64,000 nt of DNA from Chaunax sp. Z400. Taxonomy: Eukaryota; Chordata; Actinopteri; Lophiiformes; Chaunacidae. The stretch spans positions 10,012,401-10,076,400 of the forward strand of contig CM075206.1 in assembly GCA_037577475.1 (NCBI GenBank), given 5' to 3'. Made by a program: the position numbers and the translations under genes. Positions 12,901 to 25,360 of the stretch are shown here, piece after piece. The stretch's first letter is position 1. Every line of letters starts with the position of its first letter. Below the pieces are notes generated by a model that was not told where the DNA came from, made no database searches, and saw nothing but the letters and a program-made list of their open reading frames with translations.

Positions 12901-14754
12901 CCCTGTCCTTTCAGAAAAGTCAGGTAAAGAAAAAAACGCCTTTGCAGTGACAGTCATCAGTTTTTGGAGCTATGAAGGCCTTTATAAATAGTTTTTGATG
13001 TGTTGTGGGGCCACAAACCTTCTGATTGTATATGACAACACAGTAATCAACACAAAAATCATCCAACTTTACACACATGTATTAAATGAAAGCTCCAATT
13101 TACAACAAAGTCTATGTAGATTTATTGAGGCATATGAAAAGCATAAGAATCACCAGGTGATATTTAACTTTATTTAGGGAAGTTGATTTATTACAAACAA
13201 AAAAAAAGTGGAATATCTGCTGCAGCTGCAAGAATATACAAGGAGAAATGAGAAGCTTCTGGAATCAAAATATCTCATAATATCTTCCCATCCTAATCTC
13301 ATCTTTGTTTAACGATGAGCGGTATGTATCTGTCAAAACACAAACCGCATACTTTTCTCATTTTTGAGAACTGGGATGAACTTGTTGTAGGACACAAACT
13401 GTAAAGAGGAAGTAGAGCATCTCTCACTGCTCTGTCTGAGTTTTCCATTGTGTTTTCACCGACATGATGAAAAGATAATTTGGCAAATCTGGTCAGAGGC
13501 AACGTCTGATTCCTGACTGCTTATCAAAAGAAATGACCGAGCGTGTTAATTTTTTAAAATATATGTTTGCACTTATTAGATGGGACAGCTGAAGATATGA
13601 CAGGTAATATGGGAGAAAGATGAGGGGGAAGACATGCGGCTAAGGGCCAAAAAAAACAACCCTGTGTCATCTTTAGGGCCACACATTTTGATCAATATGG
13701 TTTTATTTCCAAACCCTATTTGAGCGTACGATGAGAAACAGAGATGACAGGGAGGATGGCAAAATACAGAAACACATTGGGATTGTCTTTTGAAAAGATA
13801 AAACACCTTTTCTTCCCTCACCTGCAGAACAAGAAGAGAAAAACAAAGCAACAAAGAGAGAGAAAGCGTTGTTTTCCCAGAGAAACATGGTGGGCTAAAG
13901 ATGTGGATGTGTCCTGCTCCCTCTAGCCTGTACATCTGATTTTATGGTGATGTATGTGAAGGCCAGCTATTGTGAAAATACTGTCTCTACTGTTTCCTGA
14001 ACATAAATGCAGATTTAACATTTGAAACCTGACAAATATAAACAGGATCTCTTTACATTTCTATCAAATGTCTGCTTCACATATTAAGGAATATAAGGAT
14101 ACATGTAGTTGTATGATAATATTTGCTCTGGGAAAACAGAATTCAAATGTAGTGCGTTTCGATGAAGGACACCGTAGCTCATTTGCTACCCGTTTCCTGT
14201 CACGTTTGGAGACTTGTAAAAACAGTGCTCCTGGTGAGAGAGTGAAAAGCAGCTTGTCTGAGCTCACCTCGGCTGTATCCGGGCCTGCAGGCGCAGCCTG
14301 TAACTCCCACTGCTCCTCGCTGCCGAGGCGGGGGAAGAAGCGCTGGGACCAACTGGCTGCTACTCCCAAGCAAGTTAACCGCAATCTGCGTCTGAAGCCT
14401 GGGCCAAACCTCCTCTGTCTCAACGGAAAGTGCCATTTTCTGCAGGGGTGAGTGAAAGTCTAGTTTCAGATGGAGAAGGCAGCTTGTTAGGCTGCTCTCC
14501 CTTTACCCAGTCTTCATTCAATGGGAGCACTGGGATGCTGGAGGAAATCCCACAGAGTTACAAAGGGACTCAGTCAAACCAAAGGCTCTTGTCAGGGCCA
14601 GAGACCACGACCATTTTCACACATTGTTCTACCAGGTGAAGTGTTTTTGATCACTTTACTTATTACATGGATGAGTGGAAGGGGGGTCTACTAGTCTGAT
14701 GCATTTTACATTTAAGGGAAAACTTCAATTTATTGCAATTACTGAGCTGCTTCA
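9203..14754. other. intergenic, no supported gene
   Basis: It contains a CA microsatellite at 9898-9924 and unique DNA. A GC-rich block at about 14270-14450 carries open frames on both strands, and 12370-12560 is a unique GC-richer block. None shows a recognised protein family or consistent splice pattern. Confidence 0.55.
9898..9924. repeat. CA microsatellite
   Basis: About thirteen CA units. Confidence 0.95.
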
Positions 14755-15265
14755 GACGTTTTGGCCGATGAGTAAAAATGCCATCTTTCCATGCTAACTA
14801 TGAAACTAAATCCAGGAAACGATTTGCTTAGCTTTGCATAAATACTAATAAAGCAGGGAGAAATAGCTGGTCTTCCCTGTTCAAAGCCAGCCCCACATCT
14901 CACAAATTAACACATTATCTTGTTCGTTTAATCCGCACACAAACAGAAATCCAAAACCAGCACGGTGTGGTTTTATGGGGAGTTATGTTCTGCATTTTCT
15001 GGCCCTGTGCAGAGACCTCTTGGAGTCTTATCATCACCCCGATGAAAGAGCGGAGGTTCCAGGAGGTCACCGTGCCCACCTGCTGGTCGCCAAGGTGTCA
15101 CTGGGAAGGAGCTGAGCAAAGCTGTGGGCTTTATGCTGAGATAAATTAATAATCTCCTGGATGTAGCTTCATAATCAAAGGATGGATGAGATTGGTCAAT
15201 CTTCTCACTCTAACCCCGACACCCGTCACCAAAAAGAAAACTAGTCCTTCAAATGTTTTGCGTCC
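14755..15265. mobile_element. palindromic fish MITE, copy 2 (degenerate)
   Basis: It shares with the copy at 3982 the arm motifs GCAGGGAGAAATAG, CTCACAAATTAACA and TAGCTTCATA. It keeps the central part (TTTCTGGCCCTGTGCAGAGA, then CTCTTGGAGTC) that copy 1 has lost. The right arm ends near GATTGGTCAATCTTCTCACT and TCCTTCAAATGTTTTG, the inverted counterpart of the left end. It has no transposase frame. Confidence 0.7.
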
Positions 15266-16373
15266 CACTATTGTTAATTGTACTTCACTGTCTGCTCAGT
15301 TCATGAAAGTTTTTTTAAATTCTTGTTCTGAATATCAAGTAGGAAGTGATTTATTTACATATTATATGATGTATTTAGAGGCGGTGCTAAAATAAAGAAA
15401 TGTAAAGAAATTCAAACTCTGTCAGTGGAAAATCAAAGGGAAGAAGACCTAAATACTAAATAGATATTATATTAAAACTGCATGCATTTTTCAGATTGCC
15501 ACTAAATAATGTTTATTTGCTTACCATTCCTCTCCTCTCTTGTCCTGAAATTGAAAGGATCAACTTTCCTGGTGAATTTAGAACCACCAGTGTTGTTACA
15601 TCAGGCATGACTTCCTCTGATTCGTGCTTGTACATCTTTTGTCTTAGTCTGTCCTGCATGTAACATATGAGACTGGTCTCTCTCTTTTTTCCCTTTCAGA
15701 CAGAGGGGTTTGAGGACGAAGTGTCATTTTACTCCATCCATAAATAGAACATGCAGAGCATATCCCCCATGGAGGTGAATGCATATCATGTTAGCAGGGC
15801 TGAGTAGGTGCTAACCTGCTGTTGGCAACCTCACACTAAACAATACTTGTTACAGAGAAACACAGAAATTGGATCACTGTTGTGTGAAAAGTGAACTAAT
15901 GTTATGTGGAGTAAAACACAAGAAAGTGTAACGCAATCTAATGCTTATTGTTGGTTCCCTTGACAGAATTACCTTACAAGTAACTGAACAACAACAGGCA
16001 TGTCTTTAGATTGTAGGCCTGTGGTGCGAAAAGGCTCATTAAAAAATTGTAAAATTCTCAACCTGAGAATGTAAAAATGAAATTGAATTTATTTTATTTT
16101 CCCCCCAAATAATTAAAAAGAAAAAAAGTCTGAATTTGAGAGTTTATTTTGTCTGTTTTTATTTTTACACACATTGGAGAGCACGGCTAACATAAAAATA
16201 CCCTACTCTATTGAAATTATGTGTGGGCAACCTTTTATCCCAGAGTGACAAAAAAAACAAAGAGTCTAATGCAAATAGTCTCAATAACAGCCACCATGTA
16301 CCTAAAATAACACCTCGTTCCTAAAATTTGCTAATTTTAGCTAGAATTATCCACCATATGCTAACGGTTTTAA
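15266..16373. other. intergenic, no supported gene
   Basis: AT-rich DNA without a recognisable exon or repeat family. Confidence 0.6.
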
Positions 16374-16809
16374 GGCCCATTTATGCTGTACTGTTCGTTC
16401 GAGGCGGATACGGAGATAGACGGAGCCTTTCATACGTCTTCTGCATTCATTTGTACGTAATCGGTTTTCGGAGAGCTTATGGATACGGAAGAGACGGACG
16501 AAACGGAGCAATACCACCGGAAATAGTTGAGGGCAGTGTAGCTACAGTTCAAGCAAGGCACGACAAATATGTACGGAAACAACAAAGAAGAAAAAAGTGG
16601 CGCTATAAAGTGTAAAAACTCTCCGTCCTCATGTCTCGACGTACCTAATGGCCTCACAGACCACCGCCGAGTACATCGTTACCTCCACTTATGCCGCTTT
16701 GTATTCACCAGGTACATTCTGACAACCTACTGTTTGTTGTTGTCGAAACTTTTGAAACTTCACTGCCCTCCTGCGGCTGTATCGCCGTCGACACCCGTAT
16801 GTATGGGTT
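16374..16809. mobile_element. Harbinger-like MITE (non-autonomous, degenerate)
   Basis: The left end starts GGCCCATTTATGCTGTACTG and the right end is CACCCGTATGTATGGGTTG, an imperfect inverted match to it. The body is rich in CGGATACGG, GACGGA, CGTCC and ATACGTC motifs, as in fish Harbinger MITEs that begin GGCCCATTTATGC. A TAA precedes the left end and a TGA follows the right, weakly fitting a three-base target duplication. Internal open frames of 80-95 codons are by-products of this CG-rich body. Confidence 0.6.
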
Positions 16810-18530
16810 GACCACAAGTTACCTATTCTTGTTAGATGTTTGACCGTAGGTTTGTTAGAAAGTATCTTTACAGTTGTAAAGTGTTGCCAAGATTAAATCT
16901 ATAACAAAGTATCTGATCCTGTCTTTCCTTTACAGGTCTAACCATCCCAGATGCTTAAATACAGAGTACACCTTGTGGTTAGGTGAGCAATAATGTGTGA
17001 AAATGACACGCATTAAGACAGTGTCAATTACAGAAACCTCAACTTTAAACTCAACTATTAAAATAGAGCACACATGCCCCCCTTTCGAGCTTTGACAAGC
17101 CCTTATATTCACCTGAACTGGTGTTGGAAAGTCATTCACAATCCAAAAAAATATCCCAAGGCATCGAACAAGCTGCCTGAGAAACCAGTAACAAGTCTGC
17201 CTCTTTCCAAAAAAACATCCTCCTCCCCCAGCAAAAGTCTGCAAGGCATAAGACACAAAGATGTGATAACTAATATAGCCTTGGCTACCCAAGTCTGCCC
17301 TACAGTCACAAACTTATTGTTGCTGTGTACTTTGGAAGCCTGGGAAAATTATCAAAGTGTTGGGCTGACAGAGCCTTGAGCAGTTAGATTTTGGCTCAAT
17401 GACAGGAAAAGATGGAGTGACAAAAAATGACACACAGAAAGAGGAAGACTAGTGTGTTGTGATTTTGGCCGCAGACATGCCACTCCTACGCCATGGCACA
17501 AGCTACAGATAGAAATTCAAACATGCAGAATGGACACACACATCACCACCAGGAATGTACAGTATGTCTGGAAAACACAGTTAGAAGGTGGACTCATCAC
17601 ACAGACAGGCCAGGATGGATGTCAAAGACCTCCAATCATCCCATTTCCAAAAGGAACAAGCCTGTCAAATTGGTATCCTCTATCTGACACACAGAGCAAG
17701 AGAGGAAGAGAAAGAATGGAAAGGGAAGAGAGCGAGAAAATGAGAACGTCTGGTCTAGCTGCAGTCTGTGCTGCTCCCCTGTTCCCAGCCAATGCAGGAA
17801 ATGAAGAAATAGGATCACATCAAAATATGCAAGCACTGTCATCCCAAGCACACCTTTCCAAGAGCCAACTACAAGCCAACATAGGATTTAAGAGATTAAC
17901 CTTTTGCCAGATTAAACAGCTCGATGGAGTTTATTAAGAAATGTGTTTTAACAATGAGCAAAAAATGCACTGATGACTGCAGTAAAATAAACCAAAGGCC
18001 TAGAGCGGTTAGGCTGCAAGACTCGCCAACCAATATAAGACTTCCCCAAAAAGAGATTGTGAAGCAGTTAAACAATCGAACCAAAGAAGAAGAAACACTC
18101 TCTCTGTTTTCAGTGGTTTCACGTGACCAGAAAGGCTAAAGCTACATGTGTACACACGAAATGATGTCACCGTCTTGTAAAACTATTGACACTAAACTAT
18201 TAAAAATACAACGATGAACAGTGTAACATAGTATGACGTGTATGTTCCTTCATTTCATGGGCACTGTAGTTTATTTTGAGTCGCCTGGAGCATTAAATAC
18301 TCACTGATTCATCAAAGATGTATTTATCTGTGGTAGAAAATAGTCCACATCAAATAAAAAGGTCACGTTTTCTTTAAATTCCGGTGCCCTGCTGTTTTAC
18401 AAATTTACTATGTCTTTGTTTATATTTGTGACCTGTTTTTACAGATTTATATGTTCTACAGAAACAAACTGACTTTATACTAAGAGGGGCAAACAGGGTA
18501 AAGAGTATGAGAGGTAGGGGTGGGTGGGAA
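16810..18530. other. intergenic, no supported gene
   Basis: Unique-looking DNA. The longest frame, 161 codons from 17452 on the plus strand, shows no domain, no conserved motif and no splice context, and I do not call it. Confidence 0.6.
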
Positions 18531-19576
18531 CTAGTGTTAATTTCGTTATCGAAAACCATGACGAAAAATGTTCATTGACGACTTTTTTTTTTCCATGACT
18601 AAGACGACACGATGACGAGACAACAGCAAGGTCACTAAACACTAACTGGCTAAATCAACAAACAATTTTGTTGAAAAGTAGTTAAAAAAATTACAAATTT
18701 CGCAAAATCGCTCTTAATTTTTGTCCACAAAAAAGAGGAGAATTTATATTATAGACTTTTTTTTTTTTTTTGCAAATTACAATCCAAATATTCATTAGGC
18801 GGCGTGTAGAGCATTTTCGTTTGCTGTGGGATCTCAGCCCCTTGGGGTTGGGCGTACAATCTGCCCGTCTCGCACACTTCATCGAGGAGGAGCGCATATG
18901 ATAAGACCTGAAAAATGATGAACCATGCATAGGCGGGGCGAAGCCAGAGGAAACTGTGGTGGAGGCTCACAAATGGGACGTCTGAAATGGCACCATCTAG
19001 TAGCTGCTTCCCTCCAATGTTTGCCTCAGGAAAGATGGCGCTCAGACTCCTCCACTTTTAACTAAAGGCCTGAATGATCTCAACTTATTGTCAAACCTTA
19101 AATGGACAAGAAGCTGGCTTGGAGCCGGGTGTGGTTCAAAATAAATATGCAAATCAGAACATGTTCCATGTCTGGATGTGTTCCTTAAATTGACATCTTC
19201 ACACTTTGTGCAAAGCTGCATTCTTAACCATTCAACCTGCTTTTCATCAGATAATGCTCCGATAAATCTGATATGAAATAAGAGTAAAATGACAAAAAAA
19301 TGTTGGTTTTGGCTCGACTAGATTGACTGAAATGTTAACAATAACCTGATGTCTGAAAAATGACTAATATTTTGACACTTTTAATCTATGAAAACTAGAC
19401 TAAAATATGTGTTTTCTTTGACTAGAATATAACTAAAATGGCAAAACTCTTTGTCAACTAAAACTTGACAAAGAAAACAGGATAATATTGACTAAATATG
19501 ATAAAACAACTAAAGACATTTGACCCAGGACTAAGACTAATCCTAAATCTAAAAATAGCTAATAGAACTAGCACCA
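18531..19576. mobile_element. degenerate hAT-like non-autonomous element
   Basis: The left end CTAGTGTTAATTTCGTTATC is followed by ATGACGAAAAATG and GACTAAGACGACACGATGACG. The right side has repeated GACTAAAA, AACTAAAAT and GACTAATCC units and ends CTAGCACCAG. Reading that end inverted gives CTGGTGCTAGTTC, which matches the left end at 9 of 13 positions. This is the look of a common fish element. No target-site duplication is visible, so the borders and superfamily are tentative. Confidence 0.45.
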
Positions 19577-22491
19577 GCGCTAACGGTGAGATGGTGGCAT
19601 AAATATGTAACACAAATATAACCTGTGAGAAGAGGAAGCACCAGAGCTGCTCTCGGAGCAGGTGGGGCTGCCCCCCCCAGTGGGCCGTGATTACTGTTGG
19701 CTGAGGTCCACCCAGCCTGCAGCTAGCAAAACATTATCTGTGGCTCCATAAATTCCCTTTTATTTGATTTCACTTTTTCAGGTTTTTCAGTTTCTGAGAG
19801 AGTTGAGCTGGTTCTGTGAAAGAATACCATAATGTATGCACACTTTGAAGCCTAAAAGTTTAAAACTTTCCTTCATAAATCCCACTTTGGTAAATAAATT
19901 TGTGTGAATTGTGTGACACTATGGAAGGAAAGTGCATTTACAAAGTATAAACATATGTGTGGTGCTGCAGAATTTCCGTACTTTAATCAGGGGAGCAAAA
20001 GTCACCCCTGATTAATTTACTGCTCATTAACAAACACATACATTTATTAGTCTGCCGTCACACATGGCCGCCACACACACAGAATATTTATCGTGATTCA
20101 TAAATGTTTTTCCTCATCGTTACAGATTTCCAGCGTTGCTATTTTTATTATGGTCCTCGAGAAACTGCGGATTTTTATAGGACACTCTCTTAAAGAGTAA
20201 AAAGAAAATGACACACACATGGGTATCAGCTGGGTTTCATTCGTCTCTTTTCTCTCCTCTCTGTTACTCTCTTCATTGAGATGTGGGGAGCTCATAAAGA
20301 GGCTGAGAGAGACAGGATCTGGGTGATGTAATTTGCTCTTAGCGTCAGTGAGGAGCGGTCCGGTGATTTAGCGGGAGTGTGCTGAAGACATGACAGAGAC
20401 TAATTGCTTTCATTAATCACGTTTTGCTGGGCCCATTCCGAGGTAAACTAATTGAAATCCTCTTACCTGTCAGGGCGCCAACTATTGTGTGCCTGGTATG
20501 AGTAACGCAGGGAGGAGGGGCGGTGATGGGAGGGGGTAAAGGTGCAGGGAGAGAGTGCAGGAGAAGGAACAGGCAGGAAATGAAGCTTTAACTACAAATA
20601 AACCATGTCTTTGTCTAGACAAATCTCTTTTCAAGCCGTAATGCTCTCTGAAATGTGTTAATGTCATGTAAAGTCTTTCAGGGGGCTGCAGAGCTGAGGA
20701 GAAGCCAAGCGCAAATGTGGCTTGGGAAGAAAGGCTCTTTTTCCAGCACAAAATACCAAATCAAATTATTCCCCTGGTCCAGCTGCCAGTGGCGTCGGAG
20801 AGAAAGAGGCTTTAGGCCTTAATACCTTTGTGTGTGACAGGGGCCATTACTGAGGCCCCTTTATGGAGGAACAAAACAGAGACATCAGAACGGCCCAGTC
20901 TGTGCGGACAGATGGAAGGAAAGACAGAGAGACAGTGAAGGGATGGAGTAGAGCATGTCAAATATAATGTCAGAATCAGTTGTGTAGTTAATGCTGGAGT
21001 GTTGAAAACAACCCTTGCAGTAACATTCAGATCCAAATATGAAAATAAATGAATTTTTAGTAAATTTAGAATTTCATGCAACGAGCAGTAAAAACTCACT
21101 TCTATACTTTTCGTTGGATCTTGTTGCACACAAGTGGTGAAAGAAACAAAAGCCCCTTAAAAATCATAGTTTGGCCGCTTTCGCCTGAATTCACCTGTTC
21201 AAGCTGCTCCACGTGACTGGAGAAATCAACCTCCTTAGTCTTTTCTGCTCACTATACGCTCACTGGAGTTGTATTATGGGTTTATCGATCTTTAAGACAC
21301 CTCCCTGCCTCAAGTCTTCACACAATCAATGTGAACTAACACTAAGGCTTAGTTTCTTTGACTGCTTCATTCTGCCAAGGAGCTTATGTCTCCACCTGTG
21401 TCCATTTGTTCGCTGGTTGGTTTGTCAGCGAAAGCTAATGAGTGGATTTTCAGGAAACTGGGTGGGAGGATGGGTCTTAAATTTTTGGTGTGAATTGGAA
21501 TAAAGGGAATAAATAAATAAATATATAGATAATAGTAATAATAAGTAATAAATGTATCTTGAGAAAAAAAAATCAGGTATATTGAAGGGGTTTTGTATCT
21601 ATCAGGGTAAATTTGCACAGAACCAAATAAAAATTGGGATCCACCAGAATTAAATGGTTCACTGTTACGAATCCAGTAAAGTTAAATTATGGTTAGAGGG
21701 CTATGAGTTTATTGATTGAAATAAAAGGCACTGCTGGGCTTTGACAGAGGTATGCACTATTTTCCATAAATTTTTCTTGTATTTGAAAAAAAAAAAAAAT
21801 TGCAGTGTAATCGTCAAATAGGTTTCATGATGAGTATTTTTCAGATTTTTCAGCGCATCAAAACCAATCATGTGACCTGGGTGTCTAATCCACTCATAAC
21901 TGTCCACCTCACATATATTGCACTTCACTGCCAATCAACAGCAGGTACGGATTTAAAGATGCACACCTGCATGTACACACACTCACTCACACGTACGTAC
22001 ACAAAGACACACACCTACACTATACACCCCTTTTTTGGCAGTGGTATTCAGGAGTTGCATAGAGGACAAATCCAAAAATGATTGCCGTGTGAAAGGCCCT
22101 CCTCCTGCCTTGAGAGTGCGTCTCCAGTTACGAGGTCACAGACAATTAGAGAGAGAGGATCAGACAGCCCCACTGTTGTCATGGTGCTGCAGAGCGACTC
22201 TCTAAACACACATATAGACACACGTGAACGAATAAATGGGCTACGCAGCCCACACATTTACAATCCCTTGCACATTCTTTAATCATATTGAAAACACTAA
22301 CACATGCATGCATACATATGACAGCTTACTGCTGTCAGCCAACACCTCACACTTCCTCCTTCACTCTCCCATTGTGTCAGACAGACACTGCCTCAGGCTC
22401 GGAGAGCAGACATTTGTTAGGGAGGTGAAAATGTAATTTAAGTTTCAGGAATGAATTTATTTGCCAAAAAATATTATCTGCTGATCTGCAG

Positions 22492-22512
22492 GGTGTTCAC
22501 TTCCTGAACACC
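22492..22512. repeat. short perfect inverted repeat
   Basis: GGTGTTCA and TGAACACC flank a CTTCC spacer. It may be a chance palindrome. Confidence 0.9.
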
Positions 22513-23195
22513 TCTTGTCACTTTGCTGCCTTCCCTTGAGGTGTATCGAGGAGGAGAAGGGCCTGCAGGGACACGGGCCGACTACAGATCTTATCGCTGC
22601 TACCATCCTGTATTAAGTTACATCCATTTTTTAATTTAGCATAGTGGGAGACAAGTCAGCATTCACAATGAAGCCTTTATGATCTGTGTCAACTCAGTGC
22701 CAGGGACGAGTATTTCTCTTTATCCCTCTGCGTATTAACGAACAGGCAGGGCTCCAACTCATTCAGCACTGACTAATTTTCAACATTACAGTCTTTCTGG
22801 AAATTACGATATTTTTTTAGCTAATTATGTTACAATTATGATGAGAAAATGTCAGTGGGGTGCTGATTTAACTTAGCAGCAATTTGCAAGGTTGTATTAT
22901 GTACATTATACTGTAAACGAGGACTTACTCTACATATTTGGATTTCTTAGAATTCAGGTCTTTTGCCCCCTGTGGCCCTAAGCGCCATCTGATTCCATTA
23001 TATTCAAGAGAAGTTACACATCTAGACAGCTAATATCTACAGAACTTGGAAAAGCATACTTAAACAATCTGAATCGATAAATAACACTACAGGTAAAGAG
23101 GCTGCTGCTGTTGTCAGCGCCCAATATTTGCAGATACACCAACTTCATCATTTCATCGATCTCGTCCTCCTCATCAGTCTCAGCAAAGTCATCAG

Positions 23196-23229
23196 CCACC
23201 ACCACCACCATCACCACCATCACCACCAA
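23196..23229. repeat. CAC/CAT trinucleotide repeat
   Basis: About eleven CAC or CAT units; the open frames across it, reading runs of His, Thr or Pro, are by-products. Confidence 0.9.
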
Positions 23230-24769
23230 TGTCTGGACTCCATGGGAGGATTTATCTCTCTGCTTCCCAGGGCAGATGTCCTTCGATCGCATGTCTCCCT
23301 GAAGAGTCTAAGCACCATAGACTTTTTAACAGACTAAATATCACACATCATCTGCTGCAATAAATAATTATCTTTACTTCATTCACTCGATATACATGAT
23401 ATAATACTGTCCCTGGCAATTCTTCCCAGTTGATGATCAGCATAGAAGACAAAGGAGCTGTGTCTTATAGGCTACTGTATTTAGAGTAAACCCTTGAATT
23501 ATATTAAAAGTAGTAGTAGTTAGCTAGTTAGCTAAGCATATTATTTTTTCCTGTAGAGCAGACAAACACAGTCCATCCTTTTGCGCTTGTGTTTTGGGTT
23601 TTGGAAAGGCACAAAACCCCTCTCACTCTCCCATGCTGATCTTTATGTTGTAAGAGTAATAGGCCTAGCAGCTTTTTGTCAGTAATAATATCCTTCTAAT
23701 AGGCTAAGTGCTGATGTGAATTGGTGCAGGCTGTGTGGCTGTACAGCTCGTGAACTAACTGAAACAATTAACATGGTGAACTCTGTCAATCCTCTAATTC
23801 TCCTGGTGTTTCAGAAGAAGAATCATGAATTATGGATCAAGGTTTAAATACACCGCGCTCCATTTTATTTGACCCCTAAGATCTAGGCCTTAGGATGATG
23901 CATGGAAATCTTTGCACACTCATTGAGACCAGCATCCCCTTATCAAATGCCCGTGTGTGTGCACAACATGCCTATTCAGGGTAGAGGTATGGGGTGGTGT
24001 TGGAGAGGGCATAGCAGGGGGTGAATGTGGTGTGTGTGTGTGTGTTATGTCTGTTGGGGGAAGATGGGTGCACAGAGGAAGGGGAATGGGTGAAGTGTAG
24101 GGAAGAAGGGAAGGCAAGGGGGAGTCGGTTTCCTGTTCCCCAAATTCCCAGCTCCTGTCTGCGAGCAGGTACACAAAGCCTCTGTTGAAGGGTTTGGAGA
24201 GGGGCGGCAAGATGAAACATAGCCACTGATGGTTAACAGATCTGTCCCCCTGGACGCCCCCTTCCCTTCCCTCCTTTTCCCTCCTGCACTGCTAGCCACT
24301 ACCCCGTTTGTTTACACTCTCCGAAGTCTCTTTAGCATTTTCTCGTCAGACCAGGAGACTTGGCCGGGCTCCATGCTGCTGATTGCCATATTCCCAGACC
24401 AGAAATGTCACTTACCACTTTGCTCTCCTTCATCCGCCAGTTAAAGCCTTGGTAATCCCCTAGAAGAGCGCAGTCACCCAGGATATAGAATATTTTCTGC
24501 TGTCCCAGTGGCTCCTCACTCCCATGCTGTGTGTCCACTGCTCAGACAGAGGCAGAGAAAAGAAACCGGGTCAACTGGAACGAGACGTTAACATTTCTAG
24601 TGGGGCAGTGTAGGCTCAAGAGAAAGAGACAGACCAAAGAGAAGATGCCAAGAGGGAGGAATGCCATAAAGCAACTCTCATGTGGCTCTTTTCCATTCAT
24701 TAGATCAGAATTCTTCTAGGTATTAAATTGTGTCAAGGGTTGTTTACCAAATTCACCGAAAAATAGCAC

Positions 24770-25360
24770 AGCCAGACTTGGATGAATCTCTGGGATCTTT
24801 TTCACATTGGATGGGAAAATGGAGCATGAGATGGACAGATGGTTTGTTGCGGCATCAGGGTGTACTGGCCTGTCATGGTGAGAATAGACTTGAGTCAGAA
24901 GGCAAAGTTCTTGACTTACCAGCTGATCTACATTCCAATTCGCGCCTCTGATCATGAGCTCTGGGTAGTTCCTGAAAAAAAAGAAAGAAGAGATACACGG
25001 ATACAAACGGCCAAAATAAGCTTCCTCCATAGGGTGCCTATGCGTAGCCTTAGAGACAGGATGTGGAGCTTGTTTATCTAAAGTAAGCTCAGAGAAAAGC
25101 TGCCACTCCTTTGCATCAAAAAGAGCCAGTTGCAGTGGTTTGGCACCTAGTTAGGATGCCTCCTGGGTGCCATCTTTGGAGGTTTTCCAGGCGAGCCCAA
25201 AGGGGAGGAGACCCAGAACTTGTTGTACATATCTCCTCGAACCCCCAGGAGGAGCTGTAAACTGTTGCTGGTGAGAGGAACATCTGAAAGACCCTGCTTA
25301 AGCACGTTCCACTGTGACCAGACCACATAAGTGTAAGAAAATGGATGGATGGATGGATAT
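24770..25360 (+). mobile_element. RTE/Rex-type LINE, 5'-truncated 3' end
   Basis: A plus-strand frame reads LIYIPIRASDHELWVVPEKK, then RIQTAKISFLHRV and SLRDRMWS, corresponding to the conserved C-terminal part of fish RTE/Rex-type reverse transcriptase polyproteins (LIYVPTLTYGHELWV, RIQAAEMSFLRRV, LSLRDR). The DNA after a stop still resembles the family (GAGCCAGTTGCAGTGGTTTG, GATGCCTCCTGGGTGCC, CCCAGGAGGAGCTG). It ends in GGATGGATGGATGGAT, a GATG-type tail known for Rex3. Stops and small indels show it is dead. No reverse-transcriptase core is present. Confidence 0.8.

Larger units (their letters stand above)
19577..24769. other. intergenic, no supported gene
   Basis: Unique-looking DNA with a CAC/CAT repeat at 23196-23229, a TG repeat near 24024-24044 and an exact 8-bp inverted repeat at 22492-22512. 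A homeodomain-motif-rich block lies at about 20320-20470. No coding exon is recognised. Confidence 0.55.

Noticed and set aside
16328..16615. Arg/Gly-rich 95-codon frame
   Set aside because: It lies inside the Harbinger-like MITE and reflects its CG-rich body.
17452..17937. 161-codon plus-strand open frame
   Set aside because: No recognisable domain, no splice context, unremarkable composition; treated as chance.
23111..23337. His- or Thr-rich frames
   Set aside because: Produced by the CAC/CAT trinucleotide repeat.
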